Below, piece after piece: positions 14,301 through 31,900 of a DNA stretch of 64,000 nucleotides. Made by a program: the position numbers and the translations under genes. The DNA comes from Monomorium pharaonis. Lineage: Eukaryota > Arthropoda > Insecta > Hymenoptera > Formicidae. The notes under the pieces are model-generated. The model saw only the letters and a program-made list of their open reading frames with translations. It searched no databases and was not told the DNA's origin. Numbering within the stretch: position 1 is the first letter of the stretch; each line of letters starts with the position of its first letter. The stretch is taken from positions 2,194,001-2,258,000 of the forward strand of contig NC_050474.1 in NCBI RefSeq assembly GCF_013373865.1, given 5' to 3'.

Positions 14301-17300
14301 TTAAATTATTGAGTCATCTAAGAAAACATTTATTGTATAATGTAAAGAAATGTTCTATTTTATTTGATGCTTTAAAAGTTTAAATATAAGAATCAAATAA
14401 TTTTTTAATTAGAAAATCGTGCGTATAAAGGTTGAAAAAATTTGTAAAATTCTTTTCATCTCAATTCTGAGAAATAGTGTTCACAAGTCATATAGTCGTC
14501 CGAAATGTGATTAGGCCGTGTCAAGATTCTGCCTGCCTCATGTCCAGAGCGGCTGTACTATAAATATTCTTGCTCTACATTTTCTTTAAAATAATTGTTA
14601 ATACGAGGTGTGCAAACAAATATTTCAAAAATATAACTACAATGCAACACATCAATAAAGAGAGAATCACATTTACCGCCAATTATTTTATTCTTTAAAG
14701 CAGAATTGTGACAGAAGATAAATCAACGAGAAGCAAAGATTACAGAGTGACGGGTAATGGATACAGGAAGTTTAATCAAACGCAAAAACATAGAGAAAAT
14801 ACCGATTCTCTGATGGAAACACCTACGTACAAACATTTAACCTGTGTTTCAAACAAAAAGCATGAAAGCCATTAGAACCATTTATTGCAGCATTAAAACT
14901 TACACAAATCTTCCACATCTTTTTCTATTTTTTATTTTTTTCATAGGTCTCGTATCTGTAAATACTTGAGCGCAACATATTTTTCTTTAAAATCGTTGCA
15001 AGAGTGCCATTCGCTTTTTACAAACATCGTGAAGCACAACTTTATTAGAGTTACGCTCGTTTTCCGATAACCGTTCGTGTTCCTCTAATAATTCGAATGC
15101 AATCACGGATGACAGACAGAGGAAAGTAATTTTTTTCGAACTGATATTCAGAAATAAATAAATCTAAAAAGAAATATTTCGCGTATTTAGTACGCATGTA
15201 AACCATGTTACGAAGGCGAGGATATCGTCAATAGATCTGTAATAATCATAGAAATTCATATCCAAACGAGATTACTAGTAGCTGGATACACACTGCATTG
15301 CTTTCATAGATCTACATTATGCAATGTGCTCTATGTAGGAATTAGAGAGATAGTTTCTCTACTCAGAGATTTTATCACGCGTACAGTTTGCTACTGTCTC
15401 TCCTGCACTCTGTGATCCATCCATAAATTATACATGAGAATCAGCTACACGTAGTTACTGGAATAATGCTAAATTATATGATCCAATAAAATCCGCTAAG
15501 TTTACTTTATCTTAAAATGTCCATTATATTTTATAAATCAATAAAAAAAAGTAACGATTAAATTATTAAAAAATAATATTTGATCTGAAGTTATAATATT
15601 TCTTGTATGTAAAGTCTCATCGAATTTTAACTTTCAGAGATGTGATTTTTCTTATTTCTGATCGTATTTTGCTGTTTAGTTAAGTTGCGACATTATAGAT
15701 GACAAAATGGAAATGCAACGGACAAGTTAATCATCTTCGACATCTTTTTCGAACGAGGCACATTTGCTCATTGTAAGTCTTAATCCCATTTTACACTACT
15801 CTATTTATATAGTTTTGTTTACAGACATTAAATTTATATTGAATCTATGGTAATCCTTTTATTATACTCCGTCACTCATAAAACAAAATATACATCTATA
15901 TCTGCAGATATAGAACACTATATGTTTAATATCACATTGCTTTCATAAAAAGAGTTCGTGAAATGTCAACGTTAAATATGAGTACTTAACAAAATATATT
16001 CACAATCAGTGATACAAAGAAGGCGAATACGAGGAAAATATTTCTTTGATACAAGATCCTTTTGCTTTTATTACGTTATCTTTTCGCGTAACTCGCTATC
16101 TTTATATCACATTTATTCTTCTATAAAATTACATCTCTTAGAATTTACCGTAGCAAAGACAGATCGAAATTGAGAGATAATATAGTGAGGCAAAACACGG
16201 AGAATAGCGTGATTCCAATTAAACTTTTTGAAGCAAGAAGTAGCTATCATTTTCCTATCCTAATCAATAATTGTACTCTTAACTTATAATTTATCTGTAA
16301 TAATTGATATCCTTTTGTAAGCATGATTATTACTTTGGCTTTTATTAAGATCTATTGTGATTTTTGTTTTGGTCTTCCATCTTAGAATTATCGAGTTTCT
16401 TTTATCAAAAGAAACGTAATGCATAAAGGTACGGAAGCTTCAGGTTTAGTTAGCAATTTGTCAATCCCTATCAAAGGATTAACCGTATCATTGCTTGATT
16501 GATATCCCTGCCCATAGCCAATGGCATATCTCCTGTGTGAATTGTGTGAAATGTTTCGATTAATGGCTATCGATATATTCGTGGAAGATTACTCTTACAC
16601 GTTCTAACGCGTTCTATGCAGTAGCAATGCACGGCACTCATTTAACATTTGAAACTGTATTGAAAATTGCAACGACCTGTAAAGTGCTCTCTTACAGGAT
16701 TACAAATTTCAAAAGAGTACTACGAGTAATACATTTACAAACAACTTTGTAAGCGCAGCACTTTACTTTACAGGGCAAAATATAATCTGATAAGTAGAAT
16801 TTAGAGGAAGCTAAATTACACAGAGACATGTTATCAAATCAGTCATGTTAGATTTAAATTACTTCGATTAATTTCTAAAAACCTTTTAAGAAACTGGAAT
16901 AAAGCAAATGAGAAATTCCAAAACTTATTTCTGACACGTGTTATCCAAGTTGCTAATCCGTTTGTAAATAATAATTATAAAATAGTACATAAATATGATA
17001 ATATAAAATGATACAATAAATATGAAATAATACTTATGTACTTGTTAATTAAATTTTTAATAACAGATATTAATAAATTTAATGAATGTAAATATAAGTT
17101 TTTTAACAGTATAAATAATAATATAAGTAAATTTTTATTATTACATAAACTTTCTCACGCATAAACTCTGATATTGTTCATACGCATAGAATTTCGTATG
17201 CTTTATTGTAATAATAAAAAGTACATTAATTTAATCACACATTTTAGCAAAATATTCCAACTTTTATATTCTACTTTTTTGCAAATATAATTTAAAAAAA

Positions 17301-18499
17301 TCTTTTGTATCTAATATTGCCAAAAAAGAAAAAAAGGTTCTAGAGTTTAAATGTACGTAAAGAAAAATAATAAACTTAAAAAATCTACTTATCAATTAAG
17401 AAAATTTTAAAAGAAATAAATACATGCAAAAATATGATAATTAAAAAAGATTAATAAATATATTTATTAAAATGAATTAATAAATATGTTAATTTAAAAA
17501 TGTAATAAAAATGTTAATTTAAAACAATAATCTCCATGTATATTTTTTCTATTTTGTCTTAATATGCAGGAAATTTATCTTTTGCATCATTTTATCATGA
17601 CGATAGGATCAATCAATTCGTTAGAAATATCTGTGAAGAAAACTCAATTTTAATAAAATCTTCTGTTTTTTCAAATAAATACTGTTTATTGTAGTTAATA
17701 AATTGTACCTTTATTGGGTAATAATTACAAAATGAATAATTAATAAATAAAAGAATAAAATGTGAAAACTGTTCAGTTTGATTTCCTCTATATATTATCC
17801 GTTAAATTTTAGATATGTATATGGATTTGTATGTACTATATACATCTAACCATTTCTATAGAAATTCATAAAATATCTGTTGTTTTATGCTTAACAACAA
17901 GTACGTTAGGTAGTAATAAATTGTGACATCACGTCATAGCTAGTTAATTAAAATGTTATAAAGGATTATAATCTCACAGTCAATTTAATAAACTTTCAAT
18001 TATTATAGAATACATTTAACATTCACAGATTGTCCATGTTATTATCAATATTGTTTGTTTTTAATATAGTATTATTACATACATTTTATTATTATATATA
18101 GATCAACATCGGTTCTTTGTTTACATATCAAAAATGAAGCATGATATAAACCATTAATAAACTGTTTGAAACAAATATACATAAGTAATGTAGCGAAAAA
18201 TAATTGTAATCGGAAAATCTTTCGTAAAAAATATTATTAATTATTGACCCCTTTACAGTCAAATGTTTAGACTCATTTTGCTTTGATGGAGATAAAGATA
18301 TCTAGGGATATAAAAACAAAATTAAAAAAAAATTTTTCTTCATTTCTGAGAAATCTTGCAGACGGATAAACAAATAAATGGCCAGATCAACAATTTATAA
18401 AATTATAAAGTAGTTTGCTACGCTCCACTACTTAATAAATTATTAGCTTTAACCTTTCTACATATAAAAATCTCATCAACGTTTCCATTTATTTTACAG
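8301..18499. other. AT-rich upstream region of receptor gene with less AT-rich patches
   Basis: No exon could be supported. Patches with more mixed composition, possible regulatory DNA or noncoding first exons of the receptor gene, lie near 8340-8680, 11560-11900, 12400-12780 and 13250-13440. A TATATAAA at 12586-12593 is followed by a mixed-composition stretch. Short tandem duplications occur at about 10558-10606 (about 24-bp unit) and 13521-13550 (15-bp unit). A 20-bp perfect palindrome lies at 17451-17470. Confidence 0.45.
12821..12869. repeat. perfect 22-bp inverted repeat, 5-base loop
   Basis: Arms 12821-12842 and 12848-12869 are exact reverse complements separated by TGCAC. An AT-rich hairpin or cruciform candidate. 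Confidence 0.95.
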
Positions 18500-18623
18500 T
18501 CGGTACATGTAACTGTTATTGGCGTTGGAGGCTCTGTAATTTGGACAACGGAAGAAGAAAGATCAAAAAGCAAAGAGAATCAGATTCTCATTAACAGCAA
18601 AAAAGCGCTCGAATTGGAACGCA
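18500..18623 (+). other. 5' UTR part of first coding exon
   Basis: A pyrimidine-rich stretch ending ATTTTACAG places a likely 3' splice site at 18498-18499, so the coding exon probably begins at 18500 and an upstream noncoding exon lies somewhere 5'. The leader contains ATGTAA at 18507-18512, a start codon followed directly by a stop. The upstream donor exon was not identified. Confidence 0.5.
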
Positions 18624-23702
<5,079 letters not shown>

Positions 23703-23724
23703 GGAAGTTCCGCTGCTAAATCAA

Positions 23725-23730
23725 AATAAA
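23725..23730 (+). terminator. candidate poly(A) signal AATAAA
   Basis: First AATAAA downstream of the receptor stop codon, about two dozen bases after it. Using it would give a very short 3' UTR. The AT-rich context makes chance matches common; another AATAAA lies near 25090. Confidence 0.35.
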
Positions 23731-24225
23731 CAGTTTTTCATGAAACTTTGTAGAGAAGTTTAAATTAGTGATATAAATTGTGTGACTATCAAAATTTCAG
23801 AAAGCTGAACTTGCTTGTTATTTAGATATTAAATATTTTATTAACATGGGCTCTTTTGCACGGAAAAAAAAGATTTAGTTCACATAACCAGAACTATTTA
23901 GTTGCAAGCAATATGGCTGCATCATCTAGTTATCTTTAAACGATAATTATGCGTATGGTCATCATTTAAAGATGAACTAGATTGATATGACTTTTGACTT
24001 TAGTATGTCAACTATACCAATGTATAGTTGCGCGAAAGCTGGTTGTAGTAACCAGTACATAGTTAGGACTTCTTTCCCATGGCTAAGCTAATTTATTCAT
24101 ATAGTTGTATCAATCGGGATGCTACGCTATAAAGCAACAATGTCAAAAAACAAAAGCGATTCACTACGCAGGCAACTATAGAGATGTGTACATGTGGATC
24201 GCTTGATTCGCGATGCGACGTTTGC

Positions 24226-24617
24226 GTGCACAGTAATGGTGCACATCGGCGTTGGAAAGGTGACTCGGTGTCTCGGTTACAGGTTACACAAACGTATCTA
24301 ACGCGGGTGAAGTCGTCGTGTCCTGTTGTTCGCGTACACGAAAATAGTGTGCATCGGCGTTGAGAAGGTGATTCGGTGTGTCTCGGTTATACGATATGCA
24401 CACGTCTTAAGGCCATTGCACGTACATTTCTGTAGTCGTTACCGTAAGAAATTGAGCAATACAATTGATTAATTCGGTCGGTTACGGCTGATTTGAGCAA
24501 TATGATTAGTCGAAATCTTACGATTACGATTACAAAAATGTATGTGCAATGGCCTTAACGTGGGTGAAATCATCGTGTCGTGTTGTCGCGTGCACAGTAA
24601 TAGTGCGCATCGGCATT
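24226..24617. repeat. 108-bp tandem subunits inside the composite element
   Basis: Unit A is 24226-24333. Unit B is 24334-24589, interrupted by a MITE. A partial unit C starts at 24590. Units share phrases such as GCATCGGCGTTG and GGTGAA followed by CGTGT. Removing the 144-bp insert and one TTAA from unit B leaves exactly 108 bp, equal to unit A. Confidence 0.85.
24407..24558. mobile_element. 144-bp MITE with TTAA target duplication, nested
   Basis: The element at 24411-24554 has terminal inverted repeats of about 38 bp beginning GGCCATTGCAC. It is flanked by TTAA at 24407-24410 and 24555-24558. The uninterrupted neighbouring 108-bp unit shows the empty site. TTAA duplications are characteristic of the piggyBac superfamily, so it is probably a piggyBac-type nonautonomous element. 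It has no coding capacity. Confidence 0.85.
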
Positions 24618-25599
24618 AACTAATGATGAAAGTGACTACACTAACAATTATTCAAGATGTGAATAATTAATTTTTATATCACATCAAGACAATTTGTCTA
24701 AGTCAACCAAACGATATAGTTGTCATTAAAATATTAGTAGTTGCAGTATCAAGAAATAGTCTGGTTGCAACAACCAGGTGTAATTATTGCTGCAACACAA
24801 GTCATTCAACAATAGCTCTATAGTTGCAGTAAACACATGCCTAGTTGTTCTATATTTTACTATAAAATCTGGTTGTAGCAACTAGATTTATATGTCGACT
24901 AACCAGACTGTTTTTTCCGTGTGGGAATCGATAAATTTTCAGGATCTTTCAGTTTTTATTGTCGTATTAAACATAGAAGTAACGAATAGATATTAGTAAC
25001 TTTACTAGTAAGAAACTTTACAATAATACATCTTAGCTGTTCAGAAAAGTACTGTTGAATTTTTGAAACGACGCACTTGCTCGTTTGAATAAAATAATTG
25101 ATAAAATAAAAAAAGTTTACAATAATCGAAGTAATACAGCACGTAAATGTGGTAAATGTGTGCTAGTAATATAACATAAATTTTTAATTGTTGTATTTAG
25201 TCATCTAAGGGTGGTATAATAGTGAAAAATTTACTTGTTCTTTATAGCCGATTTTTTTCTTATATTCACCATTATTAACTTTAGATCATATACAGCAAAA
25301 AAAGGAGGCAACAAAATAGTCATTTGAATATTTTTTTTACTTGAACCCCTGTGCCATTTGTTGTGCCGGGCCTGAACAGAGGAACTCCCTTGAAGAAGAT
25401 ATCAAAGTCATATTTCTTATAAACATTTATATTAAAATAATTCCTGTGTCACTTAATATTTAGTAATTTATATTTTAATAATATCTTTTGACAATCTTTT
25501 TACAAGCTTTAGATTGTTAAATCACGATGTGTTTAATTGTGGCATTTGAAGGAAAAGTGATAAAATCTTCTACATACCCGTTATGAATAATTAAAATCA

Positions 25600-25920
25600 T
25601 TAATACCTAGGAAAAAACAATGTAATTATTACGTTTGACCTGACTGATTATTATTAATTTATTTTTAGGGCAACTTTTCTGTAATTTACTTCGCTTATAT
25701 TGCCTTTTAGATTATATCTAGGCACATATTATAACTCAAAAATGTGTACCACATAATTTTTACGTATTTAAGCACATGATAAAGACCGAAACCAACGGTC
25801 AAAACGTTGTGCGCTATTTGTTGAATATATTTGAGGCCAGTCAGGTCAAACGTAATAATTACATTGTTTTTTTCTTTTGTAATTACTGGCGAATAAATAA
25901 TCATTTTATTAATACCTAGA
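25600..25920. repeat. repeat-like unit with 35-bp perfect inverted repeat and flanking direct repeats
   Basis: Arms 25612-25646 and 25838-25872 are exact reverse complements 191 bp apart. A 12-bp direct repeat ATTAATACCTAG lies just outside on the left (about 25599-25610) and recurs at about 25908-25919 on the right. The interior includes a stem-loop-CAAAACGTT motif at 25777-25808. Probably a degraded mobile-element insertion; class unknown. Confidence 0.6.
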
Positions 25921-28900
25921 TTATTTAATTATCGTATTAAAGTGACATGCTTATTGTTCCTTGTCATAATTTAGGATAAATATTATGCAAATAAAATTCT
26001 GTTTCACAACATTTCCGTTTAACCATGTGTAACAGAATCAGACATTAGTAAAATTAGCACCAATTAACGATAAACAAAATAAAATAAACCGACTTCGTAT
26101 AATTTGTAAAATTCTAGTATGTATCTTGTGCGACCAATAAATACATTCCGCCAAATAAGTCACAGTATTAAATAAAAGCTATGGCAAAGCTTTGACAAGA
26201 AATAAAATTTTAAACGACAGTATACGAATGTATACTGTTATTTGTATAGAATACAAATGCGTAAGAAAAACTAAAATTATTATGAAATAATTTGAATTAT
26301 TACAAAGATAGCATAGTAAAAAAACATAAATAAATTATTTACAAGTTTACGCAATGTTGATCTCGATTGTATTATAAAAGAAATAAAAAATTCTAAACCT
26401 GCAACTAAATTATATTTTATAATACGTGTCTACGTGATTAATCTTTATTTAGTCGCGCGGAATCGCCAGTTATCCCAAAAGAAAATGATAAAAAATAAGA
26501 AATAAAAAAATATATATTTCTAATTAAAAAAAAATTTTTTTAATAAAATTATATACTAACATTTTAACTCTTAGTTAAAATTTTTGATTCGAGGCGACTA
26601 ATTAAAGTTTAATTACGTAGTGGATATCTAATTATCTTGTACTTTTCTCGTGTATAAAGACAGGAATAAAGTACATGTATATAATGGCTATTAGTATAAA
26701 TACGTTACAGCATGTACAAATTAAATAAAAAATATTGCAAACTGAATCTAAATGTTTGTATAAATTTTTTAGTATGTTTTTTAGTATAAGAAAAATATTT
26801 TTGGAAAAAAAGAAAAAGATTATTAATTGTTATTTTTATGACATTTACAAAAATTTTATTCAATATATTATTGTTTGCGCATAATATTTATAATAAAAAA
26901 TCGTTTTATTCGTTATTAAAAAGTTAAAAAGAAAAATGATATCCGACCTGGTTAAATTTTATTTAATAAATTAAATAAATTCTGCAAAATAAATTACATT
27001 TGATATATATATATAGCACTAATAAAACAAAAATTAATAACGTGTGTAAACAATATATTGCAAATTTTAATTTGGTTGAGTTATAATATATTTTATTTCA
27101 ACATTGAATTTGTATTTTAGCATTGAAATTATCAAGTTACAAGAGTAAATGTATTATTAACCTGGGCGAGCGCGTGCTATTTTCTAAATAAATTTAAAAC
27201 CGTTTTCTGAAAAAATAATTCTTTGAACTGTTATCTTTATCGTATTATAACACAAATAATGCAAAAGCTAGGTAACATCTATTAGTTGTAATACAAATAA
27301 AATATTTATAAATGTTAGATTTATGCTCAAAATATACGATTTTTTTAGTTTTAGGTTGACAACAAGATTTTATTTATTTATTATTTATACATTGGCGACA
27401 AGAAGCTTGAGATTTCCCCTATTTTTTAGTTTTAAATATAAAATAAATTATATAATAAATATGTTTAAAAAACATATTTTTATAATGAGTTTATAATAAA
27501 TAAATTTACACTTATAAGATTATAGTTAACAGTGTATTTGGGTAAATAGAAAATTTCACTACAAAGTCAATAAAATTGCAGTCTAAATATTCGTTATAAA
27601 ATTGCTTTTTGTTTGGAATTTGCATATTTCTGAAAAAATTGAGTTTATTACGCTTTATAACTAACACTTTACTTTAACCAAACACCTGCAAGTACATTAC
27701 ATTTCTATGCAAATTCCTATTTCCATATTATTGTACTCCAGCCAGAATATCAAGTTTCTTTATTCAAAGAAGAGAAAATATTGTTTTTCTCTTAAATATT
27801 TAACGTTTGAATCATACATAACTAAATGAAATTATACAATTTTTTTATTATGCGTATATACTATATGTCTTGAATCAATAGATAAATATCACTTTTAAAT
27901 AATCATATTTTTTTCAGTAAAGTCAAAATTAATAATTAATACAAATAATAACTCTATACTTTTTTATATTAGTTTAAACTGTAATAATTTAATAATAACA
28001 TATGTTGCTATATTATCGTTTATTGGAAATTAAATGTTAGTATTTGATATTGTTCGCTATCGGTAATTATTAGATATCATAGGTAAATTTTGAAAAAGCT
28101 ATTAACTGTTAATACATTACAGTTAGTAATACCTAATACACATAATGTAGATATAGATTGTTTTAGTTGTATCAATCCATTTCTATGAAAAATCCCTTCC
28201 TGAACAGTACACGATAAGTTTTTGTTATTCATTCTGTAGGTAAAACATTTCCAAATTATTTATTAGCATTTTAGCTTGATTTATACAGCTTGATAAATCT
28301 TATCAGTAATTTTAATATACAATATAATACAAATTTTTATTCTAATTTTGATTATTTTAATCATTTATTTATGTATAAAAACAACATATAAGAAAAATAG
28401 ACAAAACTATACATAAAAAAATTTTTAATATTTTAATATACCATAAATTAAAAATTAAAGTTATGTTAATTGAAAATTATTTGTAAAATATAATTTATAT
28501 ATATTTAATAAAGTTTTTAATAAAACATAATTTTTCGCTAAAATTTACTCGTTGAAATAAATAATATTGATCGCAAAAGTTACTTAGTGAATACGTAGGA
28601 ATTGCATAGATGGCAATGCTATGATTACCAATTGTATTTTTTACACAAAATTAGAAAATTACAGGCGCGCACTACGCGCGCACTATTTATTATTTTTATT
28701 TTTTAAAAATAAATTGCAATAATATAATTATATAATTAACCGTACATGCAAATTATCTTTTGCTAACTCCTTGATAATAGCCTCTCATGAAGTTATCACA
28801 GTAAGAGAACCAATCTAAAAAAACCACATAAATCTAAAATAAAATTTTCCAAATTATAAAAAAAGAGAAGGAAGATGTTGGAAAACGTTCCCAATTATAA

Positions 28901-31900
28901 AAAGTGAGAAAAAAGAAAAGTTTTTATGCCGCGTCGTCCACCCTGCGCTCAGACCCATCAAACCATTAACTCACAATTAGTATCTGCCTTCTTTTTTAAA
29001 AGTCAATAAAAATAATTGCGACCAATAATACGCATTCATATCGCATTACGATAATAGAACATTGCGTGGCTATCCAACGTGAGAACAGATAATAATCTTA
29101 TGGTGTTTTATGAAGAAAGTTACTTTATGAATTGCTGACTCCGCCCAGTTAATGCCCATTAAACTCAGTTTAATGATAAAAAAAATTGGTCTCTCTCGCA
29201 AATTGAAATTTACTACAAAAACTTTGATTTCCAAAAAATCAAAGTTTTCCAAATTCAAATCTAATTAAAAAATAAATGTACATGTGTATGCATCTTACTC
29301 ATAGAAGTGCGCATATAAATAAATTTTGTAATCGTAATTCGTCTGAATATATTTTCAATTTGCTTATGCCACGAGCGTTTTAAATAATATCAGAATATAA
29401 AGTTATTATACTGAGAGTTCACTAGAAATAAATATCTCGACAAGCATTTTCTCGGTTGCCCAAATTCAATGGCAATCGCAATCGCTTCGAAGTAGTTTCT
29501 ACCTCACAGCGTTAGTAATCTGATTTCGCTGCAGCGAGGTTTTACTGGTATCTCTATCTGCCATTCTAAAAGACTTGAGTGCAGGTAGACGATATCTATT
29601 ATGTATACACGGTAAATAAAAGCACTTCCCTTTGTACATTCTGTTTTCGTTTACACGTACTTTTCATGCAAATTTTCTATACTTGGCAGTTTTTTGTAAG
29701 ATTAACGTTACACAAAAATACATTTTTTTTTTTAATTTCTGTTGTACAAAATATAATAATTCTTTTAAATTGATACTATTAAAATGAAATTTTTACGCAA
29801 GCGTAAAAAAATAATGGAAAACGCTGTGACGTTATTTTAAATATTAATTTTGTTTTCAACTTTTACATTTATTTTTTTATTATGCCTTATATGTTATATA
29901 TTATAAATATTAAAAATTATAAATATAGCAATGGCATAATTAAAGATACATTTTCTATTATTTACAAATTGTTTTTGATACGCGTTCTTTATATAGTGTA
30001 GCAACATTAGATGTGTCAGAATACATCAAGTGCACCATTGTCATCTTTCAAAAGATCTTCGAGTCCCAGTCGTGACGCTTAGTCTTGTTGATTTTGCCCT
30101 CAACGATAGACTCAAGGGATGTCAGTCGATGTTAAATTACGAGTCACAAATGCGTTGGCAGAAATACGTTTTCACACATATATTTTTATAGTCGATCGTT
30201 CTGTGTGATCTACGTGTTCGTGGATACTGCATTCCAACAACACGGAAATTTATATAGCTCGTAAAATAAAATCGACAATTTCACGGATCAATTGTTTTTG
30301 ATTGCATATTCTGCATTATTATATGTTTTACGTGTGCAAATGTATCCCCGTTTTAATATGACTAAATCAATTACTGAAAAAATACTTTTTTGCAAAAAAT
30401 ACTGGAAAAATAATGTTTAATAATAAAATTCAAACCTATAGTATAACTCATATTCAATTATTAATCATCTAACTCAATTATAATATTAAAACTTCTTTCA
30501 TCAAGTTTATTAAGTTAAATCTGTGTGATAATCTTGTGTATTCGTCTTGACTTCCCTACAACAAAAGTTATATGCATACACACGTATATAATTAAATAAT
30601 TCTTACATATAAAAAGTATTCACTTTGACTTTAGCAAACTAGGACGCGTGATATTAAATTCTCCTACTAGCACAAGAACTTTGACGCGCCATCCTCCTGA
30701 AAAAGAAACTCCCTATGAGCATTCGGATCAAATAATGGCGCGACATGTTCCATTTGCATTTCGCATTTTTCATTTGTTACGGCGTAACAGCAATTCCATG
30801 ACCAGAGGCATGCCATTAATTTCAATAACATTCATAAGTTTTTTATCGCGAGTGTTTTTGCATGAGAGAATTGCATTACACAATTTAACATAAAAAGTTA
30901 TTGGATTTCCATTGCAAAGTTTTAATAAAAATTCCAAACTTGAAGAAAATAGAAAAAATATGCTCCATATAAAAGCGCATGAGCTCGGAAAAAGCTGACG
31001 CCAAAGCTTTTTTCTTGCTACTTCATCGAATCGGTCGTGTAAATGGTTAAGAGGGTAGAAACTTGTTAGCTGGCTGATTCGGATGGACAAAAGCTGATGA
31101 TCCCAAGGGTGAGTACTTAGGATCGGAATAACTAGAATGTTCAGTCTTCATTGTTGAATATTCTTTGATCAGTTTCTGTTATTGCTTTTGGAGGCTTATC
31201 TACCAAAAATATAAAATTATTTTATGCCTTCCACTTTTGCAAAACGTTTAGGATTAATACTTTAATCCGCTTTTTGCTGATTCGAGCAAATGAAATTTTT
31301 ATTTAATTAAATGTATACAGGAACAAATTGAAGTAATCAAATAGCATATCTGCAAATAGCGTGAGTCTAGATTATTTCATTTTTTTTAAACAAATAGCAA
31401 TTTTCTTTTATAATACAATTTTTAATAATAAATATTACAAGAAAAAATGTACCATTTTTACAGTAAAATAAAATAACAGTAGAAACGGTAAAAATAAAAT
31501 TATTCAAGCACTTATAGTGCTGCAATAAGTGTGAAATGCCATAAATAATGAAACGGTGCGAATCAATCTCTAAAAGCGATAGCGAGAAAATTTCCTTAAG
31601 CTTTTCCGAAGTTAATATTTTCGCCAGAGATTACCGCACGTTTAAAGTAAATTATTTGCATCCTACTTCCGTGTAATATTTAATGGATTATGCGACATTG
31701 TCACGCAAACGCGCAGCCTAGAGTATGATAGCATTAGAGAGTAAGTCACGAAAGTGAACGCACGCCATGCTATTATCGTCATTCAAGCAAAAAAAAAAAA
31801 TCATTAAAAGACAATGCTAAGTGTTTTTATCCACGTTACTGGATGCTATCGCTGTGTGCATTTATTTAAAAAGTCTTCACCAAAATTTCAATTATTTTGT

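Larger units (their letters stand above)
23859..24922. mobile_element. composite nonautonomous repeat element with CACGGAAAAAA termini
   Basis: The block opens CACGGAAAAAA at 23859 and closes with the reverse complement (TTTTTTCCGTG) at about 24911-24922. The interior has repeated small palindromes built on CTGGTTG/CAACCAG, and 108-bp tandem subunits in the middle. There is no ORF of note, so any movement would have needed proteins from elsewhere. Target-site duplication is not clear, and the superfamily is unassigned. Confidence 0.65.

Noticed and set aside
14601..14645. Possible mariner terminus (TACGAGGTGTG...)
   Set aside because: It resembles a mariner end only over a dozen bases, and no opposite end or transposase remnant was found nearby.
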